From an uncultured Eubacterium sp. (GTDB lineage Bacteria; Bacillota_A; Clostridia; Lachnospirales; Lachnospiraceae): DNA of 41,711 nucleotides. Position numbers and translations under genes: made by a program. Below are positions 25,830-33,193 of this stretch, one piece after another. Under the pieces are notes generated by a model. The model was not told where the DNA came from. It was given only the letters and a program-made list of their open reading frames with translations, and did not search any database. Within the stretch, counting starts at the first letter, position 1. Each line of letters begins with the position of its first letter. Location of the stretch: assembly GCA_948468465.1 (NCBI GenBank), contig CAOKJJ010000021.1, positions 1 through 41,711 on the forward strand, written 5' to 3'.

Positions 25830-27011
25830 TTACACATACCAGCCGTAAATGCTGCGCATTTTTTTATTTACACGCTCTGCGGCGTATGCTTCTACCCGCT
25901 TTTTTGCGTACTTGCAGTACTGATCCGCCTGTTTTGGATGCTCCATGATTTGACGGATCGCATCTGCAAATCCCTGCACATCGCGCGCCTGCAGCACTCT
26001 TCCTTCTCTTTGATCTCTGATCAGATCACAATTGCCCCGGATTCTGCTGCATACGACCGGCACCCCTGCTGCCATCGCTTCCATTAAAGACACCGGCAGT
26101 CCTTCCTGCAAGGATGGAAACGCAAAGCAGTCTGCCATCTGCAGCAAATCCGCGACATCACTCCGATATCCTGTAAAATATACCTGCTGCCCGACACCGA
26201 GTTTTTGCGCCAGCTTCCGATAGCTTTTTTCCCGTTCTCCCAGGCCGACCAGCACATACCGGATATTTTTCTGATGCAGCAGCGCAACAGCCCGAATGAT
26301 CACTTCCTGGTTTTTTCGCCTGGACAGCTGCCCGACGCTCATCACTACAAAATCCTGTTCCGAAAATCCGAACGTCTGCCGCAGGCGCCTGCGTTTTTCC
26401 ATATCCCGGCAAAAATCATCCAGCCGTATGCCGATTCCCGGCACATAACGCACCTGCCCTGCACGAAACATACCGGCACGTCTGGTATCCTCTGCATTGA
26501 TCGTAATCAGCAGATCCGTATATGCAGACAGCCATCTTTCAACCGGGTAAAACAGCAGCCATTTGTAAAGCGGAGCGCCATGATAAAAATGAAAGCCATG
26601 CGCCGTATAAATGACACTGCAGCCTTTTTTTCTGCTGTCTTTTGCGGCAAGCCTGGAAACTGCCCCTCCAATGGGAGACTGTGTATGAATAAGCCGATAC
26701 GAATTTTTCTCGCAAAGTTTTTTTATCATATAATACGACCGTACGATATTGGGCAAATCCGCCAAGCTCCTTGGAATAGGAATATCATAGACAACAATGC
26801 CTGCATCCAGCAGCTCCCGGCGAAACGACTCCACACGTTCCCTGCTTGTAATGTTCCCAAATGTAAAATTTGCCGCAGCCTCAACCTGACAGCCGCACTC
26901 CAAAAGAATCCGGATATTATCTCTGTTGAAAAGGTCTAACATTGACGCCACAGACGCAATGAGCAGTACCTTGTTTTGATCTGTACTATTTTGGCGCTTG
27001 GTCTGATTCAT
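25830..27011 (-). CDS. GT4 family glycosyltransferase (EpsD/CapM-like)
   Basis: Retaining GT-B glycosyltransferase of 393 residues. It shows HTQSPIGGAVSRLAA and VIYTAHGFHFYHG in the N-domain, and FPSLQEGLPVSLMEAMAAGVPVV with the EX7E motif and RIRGNCDLI in the C-domain. Such enzymes often add the second sugar to the lipid-linked unit in Gram-positive exopolysaccharide loci. Its ATG overlaps the regulator stop as ATGA, so it is the first structural gene of the operon. Confidence 0.92.
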   Translation of the reverse strand: MNQTKRQNSTDQNKVLLIASVASMLDLFNRDNIRILLECGCQVEAAANFTFGNITSRERVESFRRELLDAGIVVYDIPIPRSLADLPNIVRSYYMIKKLCEKNSYRLIHTQSPIGGAVSRLAAKDSRKKGCSVIYTAHGFHFYHGAPLYKWLLFYPVERWLSAYTDLLITINAEDTRRAGMFRAGQVRYVPGIGIRLDDFCRDMEKRRRLRQTFGFSEQDFVVMSVGQLSRRKNQEVIIRAVALLHQKNIRYVLVGLGEREKSYRKLAQKLGVGQQVYFTGYRSDVADLLQMADCFAFPSLQEGLPVSLMEAMAAGVPVVCSRIRGNCDLIRDQREGRVLQARDVQGFADAIRQIMEHPKQADQYCKYAKKRVEAYAAERVNKKMRSIYGWYV

Positions 27012-27364
27012 GACTCATTCATAATCTCCGCCACAGATTTCATAATGCGGATATACATCGAATAGCTGTCCGCATCCTTTTTCTTTGGTAATGCAGCTGC
27101 ATCCTTCTTTGACGGCTGCCACAAATCCAGCACTGTATCCGAAGGATGCGCCACACCCCAGAGCAGCTCGTCCGCAGCCGCATCCAGAGCCGAACAAATG
27201 CTGACAAATGTCTCCAGACTCATAATCCTCGTTCCCCGCTCGATATGTCCCAAAAACGACATACTGATGCCACAGCTTTTTGCAAGCTCCTCCTGCGACC
27301 AGCCTTTGACCTTACGAAGCTGACGGATCCGCATCCCTATTTTTCCATAATCCAGTTCTTTCAT
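27008..27364 (-). CDS. XRE-family transcriptional regulator
   Basis: A 118-residue DNA-binding protein from ATG 27364, which has GGAGG 4-5 bases upstream; a longer frame from 27415 is less likely. An HTH_3 domain lies at about 10-65: IGMRIRQLRKVKGWSQEELA, then SMSFLGHIERGTR. The C-terminal half has no recognised ligand domain. It heads the polysaccharide operon and probably regulates it. The region upstream contains the inverted repeats described separately. Confidence 0.92.
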   Translation of the reverse strand: MKELDYGKIGMRIRQLRKVKGWSQEELAKSCGISMSFLGHIERGTRIMSLETFVSICSALDAAADELLWGVAHPSDTVLDLWQPSKKDAAALPKKKDADSYSMYIRIMKSVAEIMNES

Positions 27365-27446
27365 AACGCCTCCATTCTGCATCTGCCGTGCCGTTTCCCT
27401 TTTGATCCGGTACATTTTTACAGATGCAAAAGCTGTCTTTTTAAAA

Positions 27447-27479
27447 ACATAACATTTTCTTATAAATTGTTATGTTTTA
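27447..27479. repeat. Left 33-bp inverted repeat (candidate inversion site)
   Basis: The reverse complement matches 27731-27763 at 31 of 33 positions, including a perfect 23-bp core. The element itself is imperfectly palindromic (AACA...TGTT arms), as tyrosine-recombinase sites often are. In this copy the outer arms AACATAACA and TGTTATGTT are perfectly complementary, so it could also be an operator for the XRE protein. Confidence 0.85.
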
Positions 27480-27730
27480 CAAGTCTGGCATTTTGTTATG
27501 AAACCCGCATAAAATAAGGGAATACCGAAAAGTTTTGAAAATAAAGGTGCGGAAAAAAACAGTTCTTATTGACTTATGACGGCTTTTTTCCGCACTGACT
27601 GCAGTGTCGTATTTTGAAAATTTTTTTGGATATCTTATCCATCTTTTTCTTGAAAACTTTCGAATTTATTGGTAATATTTCACAATTTTTGAATTTGTAT
27701 TGAAAAAATAAGAATTTTGGTTTAGAATAC
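27480..27730. other. Putative invertible promoter segment (251 bp)
   Basis: AT-rich non-coding DNA bracketed by inverted repeats. It holds a sigma-A-like promoter at its right end pointing rightward, away from the operon. It also contains a hairpin: GTGCGGAAAAAA (27547-27558) pairs perfectly with 27584-27595. No equally good leftward promoter is seen; TTCAAA-17-TATTTT near the left end is a weak candidate. Inversion would place the strong promoter about 115 bases upstream of the XRE start codon, aimed at the operon. No recombinase gene is in the window. Confidence 0.6.
27700..27728 (+). promoter_or_regulatory. Promoter at the inner edge of the invertible segment, now pointing away from the operon
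   Basis: TTGAAA (27700-27705), a 17-base spacer and TAGAAT (27723-27728), each hexamer one base from consensus. Transcription would start near 27735 at the right inverted repeat and run into the terminator at 27814-27849, giving an RNA of roughly 115 bases. Confidence 0.65.
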
Positions 27731-27763
27731 TAAAAGATAACAATTTATAAGAAAATGTTGTGT
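27731..27763. repeat. Right 33-bp inverted repeat (candidate inversion site)
   Basis: Inverted copy of 27447-27479 with two mismatches. Perfect core at 27737-27759. Confidence 0.85.
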
Positions 27764-27813
27764 ATAAGAATCGGAAAAGCAAACTGCATTCATCATACTG
27801 AGTAGTTCCTAAC

Positions 27814-27849
27814 AAAAGCGCTTATCTGATTATTATGATAAGCGCTTTT
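27814..27849 (+). terminator. Strong stem-loop terminator, probably bidirectional
   Basis: AAAAGCGCTTATC (27814-27826) pairs perfectly with 27837-27849 around a 10-base loop. Rightward it would stop the outward-facing promoter; leftward it would end the ATPase transcript. Confidence 0.88.
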
Positions 27850-27938
27850 CATTTTCATTCTTTAACTCGAAATTTTAACAAATTTGGATAATATAGCTTC
27901 TGGAGCTGGAACCTGTCTGAAAAAGACAAAACAAATAT

Positions 27939-29165
27939 TCAAATAAGACTGCATGGAATGAAACAATTTTGAGCATCTATGGGAATCACTTCTTCACACA
28001 TACAGATAATGCCGCCGTTTCCCCGCTTTAGATTTGCTTTATCCAGCAATTCATATTTCTTTATCTCCCGCCGGTCAGGATTTGCGGATTTCTTAATTTC
28101 CAGCGGATGAATCACTCCGTTTTGTTCTGCAAATACATCAATCTCCTTTGCGTTGGAATCGCGATAATAAGTCAGATTTACTTTGGAAGGAGAATAGGAA
28201 AAATTTTTAAGCAGCTCCATCACAACATAATTTTCAAAATAATGCCCATTTGCTGCCCCATGCATCAATGTATCTTTGGTAAGCCACATGGAAAGGCAGG
28301 CACATAACCCTGTATCGCAAAAATACAGCTTTGGTGTTTTCGTAAGCCGTCTCAGCTCATTATTTGCATACGGCTGCAGCAAATATATAATTCCCAGCCC
28401 CTGCAGCAGGCGCACCCATTCCTTTGCTGTCGGCTGAGATATGTCCGCTGCTTCTGCCAATGTCTTATAATTGACCTGTTCCGCGGTTAATGCGGCACAT
28501 GCCTTCATAAATCTATAAAAGCGGACCGTATCCGTAATTCCTCCTTCTTCTGCGACATCCCGCATAAGGTAAGTTTCTATATAGGAATTAAAGTATTCCT
28601 GCCTTTGCTCCGTATCTGCTCTAAGAGCGCCAGGCATGCCGCCGCGCCAGATATGCTCAAATACCTGTACAATATCATTCTTTTTTGCATAAGACTGTCT
28701 TTCCAGCAGGCAATTTAACGAAAAGTCCATGTCATTTGCATATTCTATGCCTTCTGCTTCATTTTTTGTCAAGCTGTATAATTCCAAAATTCCGATTCTG
28801 CCTGCCAGTGTTTCACGAATGTTTTTCATCATATGATATTGCTGTGATCCAGTCAGCCAAAACATTCCGGGTTCTTCGTTTTCATCACACAAGACTTTTA
28901 TCTGTTCAAACAGTTCCGGCGCTTTTTGTATTTCATCTATAATCATCGGCGGTTTATATGTCTGGAAAAACAGTACCGGATCGGATTTGGCCAGTGTCCG
29001 CGCCATGATATTATCCATAGAAATATAAGTACGGTTTTGGTCCGCCGCCAGATGCTTTAACATCGTCGTTTTTCCTACCTGCCTTGCACCCGTTACAAGG
29101 ACTGCTTTAAAAAAGGAATTCATGTGTAAAAATTTTCTCTCCAGCGTACGTTTTATATATTTCAT
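27939..29165 (-). CDS. AAA-type ATPase with DUF4143 domain
   Basis: Predicted ATPase of 408 residues. Walker A is VTGARQVGKTTML near residue 25, Walker B-like is PPMIIDEIQKAPEL, and sensor-like is WLTGSQQYHMM. The C-terminal DUF4143 region includes TYLMRDVAEEGGI, YFCDTGLCACL and a late nuclease-like EIDVFAEQNGVIHPLEIKKS, reminiscent of restriction-endonuclease-type folds. Physiological role unknown; such genes are common in gut Firmicutes and Bacteroidetes. ATG 29165 has GGAGG 7 bases upstream. A second DUF4143 ATPase lies at 37007-38302. Confidence 0.9.
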   Translation of the reverse strand: MKYIKRTLERKFLHMNSFFKAVLVTGARQVGKTTMLKHLAADQNRTYISMDNIMARTLAKSDPVLFFQTYKPPMIIDEIQKAPELFEQIKVLCDENEEPGMFWLTGSQQYHMMKNIRETLAGRIGILELYSLTKNEAEGIEYANDMDFSLNCLLERQSYAKKNDIVQVFEHIWRGGMPGALRADTEQRQEYFNSYIETYLMRDVAEEGGITDTVRFYRFMKACAALTAEQVNYKTLAEAADISQPTAKEWVRLLQGLGIIYLLQPYANNELRRLTKTPKLYFCDTGLCACLSMWLTKDTLMHGAANGHYFENYVVMELLKNFSYSPSKVNLTYYRDSNAKEIDVFAEQNGVIHPLEIKKSANPDRREIKKYELLDKANLKRGNGGIICMCEEVIPIDAQNCFIPCSLI

Positions 29166-29184
29166 AGTGCATCCTCCAATTCAA

Positions 29185-29228
29185 GATAATATAAAGTATA
29201 TTTTATATTATCGTTTTATTTAGGTCAA
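29185..29228 (-). promoter_or_regulatory. Promoter with overlapping palindrome for the DUF4143 ATPase gene
   Basis: On the minus strand: TTGACC (29223-29228), a 17-base spacer and TAAAAT (29200-29205). The -10 box lies within a perfect inverted repeat, GATAATATAAA (29185-29195) against 29202-29212, suggesting repressor control. Confidence 0.65.
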
Positions 29229-29295
29229 CCAAATCTGAAAATTTTTTATATCAAAAAGCAGTAAACTGTCCGCACAAAACAAATTCACTGCCTTC

Positions 29296-29365
29296 CCTTA
29301 TAACTCAGTATAAACCCATCGGTTATTTATTCCATGAAAAAGAATGACCCTCCCTGCTATAAAGA
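29296..29365 (-). pseudogene. Deleted remnant copy of the 30405-30662 membrane-protein gene
   Basis: Positions 29296-29336 are identical to 30374-30414 (3' flank and last codons of the intact gene). From the shared TCCATG, the sequence continues as the segment starting at 30585. The intervening ~170 bases of the intact copy are missing, so this is an internally deleted duplicate. The join falls exactly on TCCATG, present at both edges. Confidence 0.7.
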
Positions 29366-29372
29366 GCAATAA

Positions 29373-29495
29373 TATGCAAGAGATGCACGTGACGCCCTGA
29401 TTTTGTACGCCATACAGCGCAGGCAGACCATTATGCAGGTCAATGATCTGTTATATTACCACAATTTTGCTCTGCTTGGCGTACAAATGGCCTAA
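29373..29495 (+). other. Short open frame, possible gene fragment
   Basis: Forty open codons with no start (YARDARDALILYAIQRR to the end LLGVQMA, then TAA) look protein-like in composition. No family is recognised. It lies between the deleted remnant and hicB, in DNA that appears to have been rearranged. Confidence 0.25.
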
Positions 29496-29552
29496 GAAAT
29501 CAAAGTAAAATCAAGATCTTTCAAGAAAAATACAATTTAAAGCTTCTCTTGT

Positions 29553-29990
29553 TTAGCCTAAATGTAACTGTGCTTTTAATGCATCCTGTAAAACTTGTGA
29601 AAAGTTGATACCCTTTTCCAAAGCGGCGTTATTAAGCCATGCTGGGATTGTAAGGGTTTTTTTGACTGATTTTTCAAAATGTTCCTTTGCATACGAAGCC
29701 ACATCTACAGACACCATATTAACAAAAGATTCACACATGGGTGCATCCGGGTCTAGCTCCTTTGCAATAGCTTGTGGGTTAATATCGGATAATTTGGACG
29801 GTTTTGGTATATTGTCTCCATCCATTAGGCAAGTATGAAGATAACCAGCTAAACACTCAACAGCCATTTCCATAGCATCTTCAAAATTATCGCCTTGGGT
29901 TGCAAGCCAGTTAAGGTCAGGGAATACAACGGAAAAACCGTTACTTTCCTGAAAGAAACAAGCGGGATACATGGATAACATTTCATACAC
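29553..29990 (-). CDS. hicB: HicB-family antitoxin
   Basis: Antitoxin of 145 residues. The N-terminal part is the partially degraded RNase-H-like HicB fold (YPACFFQESNGFSVVFPDL, then GDNFEDAMEMAVECLAGYL). The C-terminal region (TIPAWLNNAALEKGINFSQVLQDALK) is a ribbon-helix-helix-type DNA-binding segment, which usually represses its own operon. It follows hicA by 40 bases on the same strand. Confidence 0.93.
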   Translation of the reverse strand: MYEMLSMYPACFFQESNGFSVVFPDLNWLATQGDNFEDAMEMAVECLAGYLHTCLMDGDNIPKPSKLSDINPQAIAKELDPDAPMCESFVNMVSVDVASYAKEHFEKSVKKTLTIPAWLNNAALEKGINFSQVLQDALKAQLHLG

Positions 29991-30030
29991 CTCCTATATT
30001 GTTTAAATGGTTATAGGCAATGGGACTAGG

Positions 30031-30222
30031 CTATTTAAGCCCCGCCTGTTTTTTAATAGAATTTTCCGTTATTTTATTTAAATCTTTGCCTTGGTGAAAA
30101 GGTATTGTGACTTTTCCCGGTTTCGTCGGATGTATATAATTTCTATGTGAACCTTCTTGGTTTTTGAATATCCAACCATCTGCAAGGATTAGTTTCTCCA
30201 TCTCTCTTGGTTTCATTGGCAT
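30031..30222 (-). CDS. hicA: HicA-family mRNA interferase toxin
   Basis: Small toxin of 63 residues with the double-stranded-RNA-binding-like fold. Conserved features are ADGWIFKNQEGSHRNYIHP with the catalytic His, and KVTIPFHQGKDLNKIT. ATG 30222 has AAGGAGG well placed upstream. It would cleave mRNA when HicB is lost. Confidence 0.94.
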   Translation of the reverse strand: MPMKPREMEKLILADGWIFKNQEGSHRNYIHPTKPGKVTIPFHQGKDLNKITENSIKKQAGLK

Positions 30223-30245
30223 TTTGTTTTCCTCCTTGCACTCTT

Positions 30246-30274
30246 ATAATATCATATAACACGTGTCATATCAA
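30246..30274 (-). promoter_or_regulatory. hicAB promoter with palindromic operator
   Basis: Minus-strand TTGATA (30269-30274), 17-base spacer, TATTAT (30246-30251). The spacer holds ACACGTGT flanked symmetrically, a likely HicB-binding site. Confidence 0.7.
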
Positions 30275-30321
30275 TACGTATCATAAAAATATATCCTTCC
30301 TTTTTCTGTCGTATTTTTTAT

Positions 30322-30375
30322 TTACCAAACAGCTCTTTTGCCCATTGATCCAAACATTCTCCAATATGCCTTTCC
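30322..30375 (-). pseudogene. C-terminal remnant of a glycosyltransferase
   Basis: On the minus strand it encodes GKAYWRMFGSMGKRAVW and a stop. The beginning matches the C-terminus of the DUF4422-GT8 protein (GKAYWRVFG), and the DNA agrees closely with about 103-133. Homology stops exactly where the duplicated sequence near 30374 begins, so this is a truncated gene end. Confidence 0.55.
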
Positions 30376-30404
30376 TTATAACTCAGTATAAACCCATCGG
30401 TTAT

Positions 30405-30662
30405 TTATTCCATGCTTTTGCTTCCAAAAATGATCGCGCAAATACCCCCAACAATTGCTAAAACCGTGCCTGTTAACTGCGCGGTCAAAGTATTCGATGA
30501 CATCATAAACTGATAAAGGCTCGTGTCCATGGAACCGCCATTGGCGTGAAGCTCCTGATTCGCGATCCTTGTTCCGATATCCGCTCCATGAAAAAGAATG
30601 ACCATTCCTGCTATAAAAAGCAATATTCCGGCTGCTGTAAGCATTAATTTCAAATGTTTCAT
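30405..30662 (-). CDS. Small two-span membrane protein
   Basis: Hypothetical protein of 85 residues with two hydrophobic segments (about 6-25 and 62-80) separated by a polar loop. It starts MKHLKLMLTAAGILLFIAG. ATG 30662 has AAAGGA 7 bases upstream. A deleted copy of the gene end lies at 29296-29365. Function unknown. Confidence 0.7.
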   Translation of the reverse strand: MKHLKLMLTAAGILLFIAGMVILFHGADIGTRIANQELHANGGSMDTSLYQFMMSSNTLTAQLTGTVLAIVGGICAIIFGSKSME

Positions 30663-30778
30663 TTTGTTGTCCTTTCAAATGTCATTACAGTTTTTTATTC
30701 ACATATTGCATATGCTGCTTTTCATAATTGTAGCATAATCTCCATTCCCACACAATAAAAAAATGACAATGCTTAGAC

Positions 30779-30807
30779 TTTACACCTTCTCATGCATACG
30801 ATATAAT
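30779..30807 (+). promoter_or_regulatory. Promoter of the 30854-31057 small gene
   Basis: TTTACA (30779-30784), a 17-base spacer and a perfect TATAAT (30802-30807). Confidence 0.8.
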
Positions 30808-30853
30808 GGTTGTATCAATAAATAACTGCATTCTTTATAAAGGCGGTGAATAT

Positions 30854-31057
30854 ATGGAGGTATTTGATATGTCAAAAGAAGAGATCATGAAAAATGCTAT
30901 GGATGAATTTGGAGAAATACAGGAATACATGGCATTGGCACATAAAGAACATGCAGCGGAAACCTATGCGAAACTGAAAAAGAAATATCTCAGATTAAAA
31001 GCATTACTCAATAATTTAGGTGTAAACCTTACTGACATTGATGAAATCAAAGAATGA
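30854..31057 (+). CDS. Small charged helical protein
   Basis: Hypothetical protein of 67 residues from ATG 30854, which follows AGGCGGTGA at good spacing; a longer frame from 30806 overlaps the -10 box and is rejected. The sequence is rich in Lys/Glu and looks mostly helical (EIMKNAMDEFGEIQEYMALA, then KLKKKYLRLKALLNNLGV). It has its own promoter and terminator. Function unknown. Confidence 0.72.
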   Translation: MEVFDMSKEEIMKNAMDEFGEIQEYMALAHKEHAAETYAKLKKKYLRLKALLNNLGVNLTDIDEIKE

Positions 31058-31119
31058 TAACAATCATCCAATAACAACAGGCTAACTATGCGTGTATGCA
31101 AAGCTCCTTATCCGAAAAT

Positions 31120-31152
31120 AAAAAGCCTATGGCATCCCCATAGGCTTTTTTC
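31120..31152 (+). terminator. Intrinsic terminator after the 67-residue protein gene
   Basis: AAAAGCCTATGG pairs with CCATAGGCTTTT around a short loop, followed by T residues. Confidence 0.9.
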
Positions 31153-31222
31153 AAATCCTTTTCAGAAAAGCAATTTTAAGACACGCTCTAAACTGAGAAA
31201 CCGAAATTTTAGGGAGGACTAG

Positions 31223-31672
31223 ATGTTAAAAAAATACAAGTTGAGTTTTGAGATTTCCGGATTACTGCTATTTTTGATTGTCATGATACCGAATTTTATT
31301 TGGTTTGCTGTTCCTGCACCAAACGATATACTAAGGACAGAATCAATTACACAAACAGTTGATACAATAGCTTCTGTATGTCAGATATTGATGATTGCTG
31401 CCATATGTATTTTTAGAAACAGAAGAAGCAAAAAGCTGTGTATAACCCCTCTTATTATTATGGCAGCAGTTTGCTATTTATTATATGCGGCAAGTTGGAT
31501 AGGTTACTATAATGGAATGGTAAATGTGATTGTAATATTAGGATTAACCATTCCGCCTTGTTTCACATTTTTGTTCTTTGCGATTGACAGGAAAAATGGA
31601 ATAGCCTTAATTCCTATTTCAATTTTTACAGTTTGTCATTTGATATATGGAGTAGTAAACTTTATCATTTGA
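31223..31672 (+). CDS. Four-span membrane protein
   Basis: Hypothetical membrane protein of 149 residues with four predicted spans (about 10-30, 47-65, 75-95 and 100-145 in two parts). GGGAGGACTAG lies directly before ATG 31223. No enzymatic motif is visible. It converges with the esterase-like gene. Confidence 0.7.
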   Translation: MLKKYKLSFEISGLLLFLIVMIPNFIWFAVPAPNDILRTESITQTVDTIASVCQILMIAAICIFRNRRSKKLCITPLIIMAAVCYLLYAASWIGYYNGMVNVIVILGLTIPPCFTFLFFAIDRKNGIALIPISIFTVCHLIYGVVNFII

Positions 31673-31723
31673 TAAGCAGCTGTCACAGGTTATTTACTAT
31701 TTGTAATCGAGCAAAACAACTCA

Positions 31724-32872
31724 TTATTTATAAACCTTATTTACCAAATCCAGTCCATAATCCTTCAAATCACCATTTACCGCGTCCAGCAGCCATTGCG
31801 AAACAGTTTGTCCCTGCTCTGGAAAGGGAACCCACACACCCGGCGTTGCGATAATCGTATGCGCCGTCATATTTCTTGGATCATCATACCATGCCACACC
31901 ATCCCATATAAACATGCTTACGTCCGCCTGCTGGAATTTGGGAATTGTTTCTTTTAAAATCTGCTGGTAAATGTCTGCACGCTCTTCGTCCACATCCATG
32001 ACGCCTGTGTCGAAATAATTCTGCACCTTTGCCAAATCCCCGTCTCTCGTCGACGAATCAAATAAAAGATGAATGCCGTCGCCATACTTTTCACGCAGCG
32101 ACAGCAGGCAGTCCAGGGTAAGGTTATCGCTCGTCAGCTTATCCGAAATCTCTTTTGGTGTCTGCCAGACATTCACCGCAATGTCATGCCAATCGTCATT
32201 GAGCAGCAGCGCTGCATCGACCAGGACATTTTTGCTGTCCGCATCTGGAAAATAGTGCGTATATATATCATCTGCCAGCAGAGCCGACGCAAAGCCTCCC
32301 GCGCTGTACCCGGTAACCACTACCGCGTCCGGATGCTCTATCCCTGCCCGCTCCATAATCTGGCGCATCGCTGCCGTATAATTAACATATCCGTTATGAT
32401 AGAGTATCTTTTCTGTCCCGTCATGATCCGTATAACGGAACTGGCCGGTCCCGGCGTGAAAGTCCCCGGTCGCATAAGGAAAAAGAATGACGCTCCAGTC
32501 CTGATAAGGACTGCCTTCCACCGCCGAGGCAAGGCCGCCCATATTCATAGAGATATTTGCGAGCTGATCTATAAATATTTCCGTTGTATTATAAGTATCA
32601 TCCCTTGCCGTCTCTTCGCTGACACTGACGCCTCCTCCGGCAAAGTATACAAGGACATTGTTTTCACTGCCCTTTTTGAATAGGGCGCGGTACTTTCCGC
32701 CTTCAGAAGTCTTCATCTCACTGCTTGTTACCCGGTACCATTTCCCGGCCTTTGGATTTTCCTTTAAATTAGGATACTGCAAAACAAACTTGTATATACA
32801 GAAAGCAAGCAGCAGTAACAGCAGCAGCAAAATTCCCACGATCTTTAAAATTATCTTAACAGCTTTTTTCAT
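31724..32872 (-). CDS. Membrane-anchored pectin-acetylesterase-like alpha/beta hydrolase
   Basis: Probable extracellular esterase of 382 residues. A hydrophobic N-terminal segment (about 7-28) acts as signal anchor. The body matches the pectinacetylesterase/Notum family: LVYFAGGGVS (oxyanion region, 72-81), LFPYATGDFHAG, and TGYSAGGFAS with nucleophile Ser189. Late Asp and His residues (WDGVAWYDD, then NMTAHT) could complete the triad. It would remove acyl groups from a polysaccharide outside the cell; the true substrate is not determined. GGGAG precedes ATG 32872. Confidence 0.87.
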   Translation of the reverse strand: MKKAVKIILKIVGILLLLLLLLAFCIYKFVLQYPNLKENPKAGKWYRVTSSEMKTSEGGKYRALFKKGSENNVLVYFAGGGVSVSEETARDDTYNTTEIFIDQLANISMNMGGLASAVEGSPYQDWSVILFPYATGDFHAGTGQFRYTDHDGTEKILYHNGYVNYTAAMRQIMERAGIEHPDAVVVTGYSAGGFASALLADDIYTHYFPDADSKNVLVDAALLLNDDWHDIAVNVWQTPKEISDKLTSDNLTLDCLLSLREKYGDGIHLLFDSSTRDGDLAKVQNYFDTGVMDVDEERADIYQQILKETIPKFQQADVSMFIWDGVAWYDDPRNMTAHTIIATPGVWVPFPEQGQTVSQWLLDAVNGDLKDYGLDLVNKVYK

Positions 32873-32901
32873 ATCAGTTCTCCCAAATCATTGATTTTTA
32901 T

Positions 32902-32945
32902 TGCTTCGATGATACAATTGTATCATCGAAGCAGTAAAAAATCAA
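32902..32945 (-). promoter_or_regulatory. Promoter overlapped by a perfect 32-bp palindrome (operator)
   Basis: Minus-strand TTGATT (32940-32945), 17-base spacer, TACAAT (32917-32922). The -10 box is the centre of a perfect palindrome at 32902-32933 with half-site TGCTTCGATGATACAA. It is positioned to block or regulate the esterase gene. GATACAA...TTGTATC-like half sites recur just upstream near 32960. Confidence 0.75.
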
Positions 32946-33148
32946 TCATCCGAAAAAAATGATACAAAACCTCAAAAATGTATCAGCAGATTTCTTGCAT
33001 CCGCACAGATTGAAAAATGCCCCTGTATATGATCTCCGATAGAAACAAAAACAGTCCTGACTTTGAATTCTGCAGCATTCTTTTTGTATGTTTTCACTAA
33101 TTTTCATATCCTTCATTTGGTTTTTATGCCTAATTTCAACAATTAACC
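32946..33148. other. Intergenic region between divergent transcription units
   Basis: Separates the esterase promoter from the purine operon promoter. A minus-strand frame of 87 codons here has no ribosome site and unnatural composition. No gene is supported. Confidence 0.5.
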
Positions 33149-33177
33149 TTGACGTTCGCCGCGATCTTCTGTATACT
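33149..33177 (+). promoter_or_regulatory. Promoter of the purine deaminase-permease operon
   Basis: TTGACG (33149-33154), a 17-base spacer and TATACT (33172-33177). Transcription would start just before the aptamer. Confidence 0.85.
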
Positions 33178-33193
33178 TCTATACAAATAAGTG

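Noticed and set aside
27547..27595. Hairpin in the invertible segment as a terminator
   Set aside because: The loop is 25 bases and no T run follows on either strand; the A/T tracts are within the stem. It is recorded only as structure.
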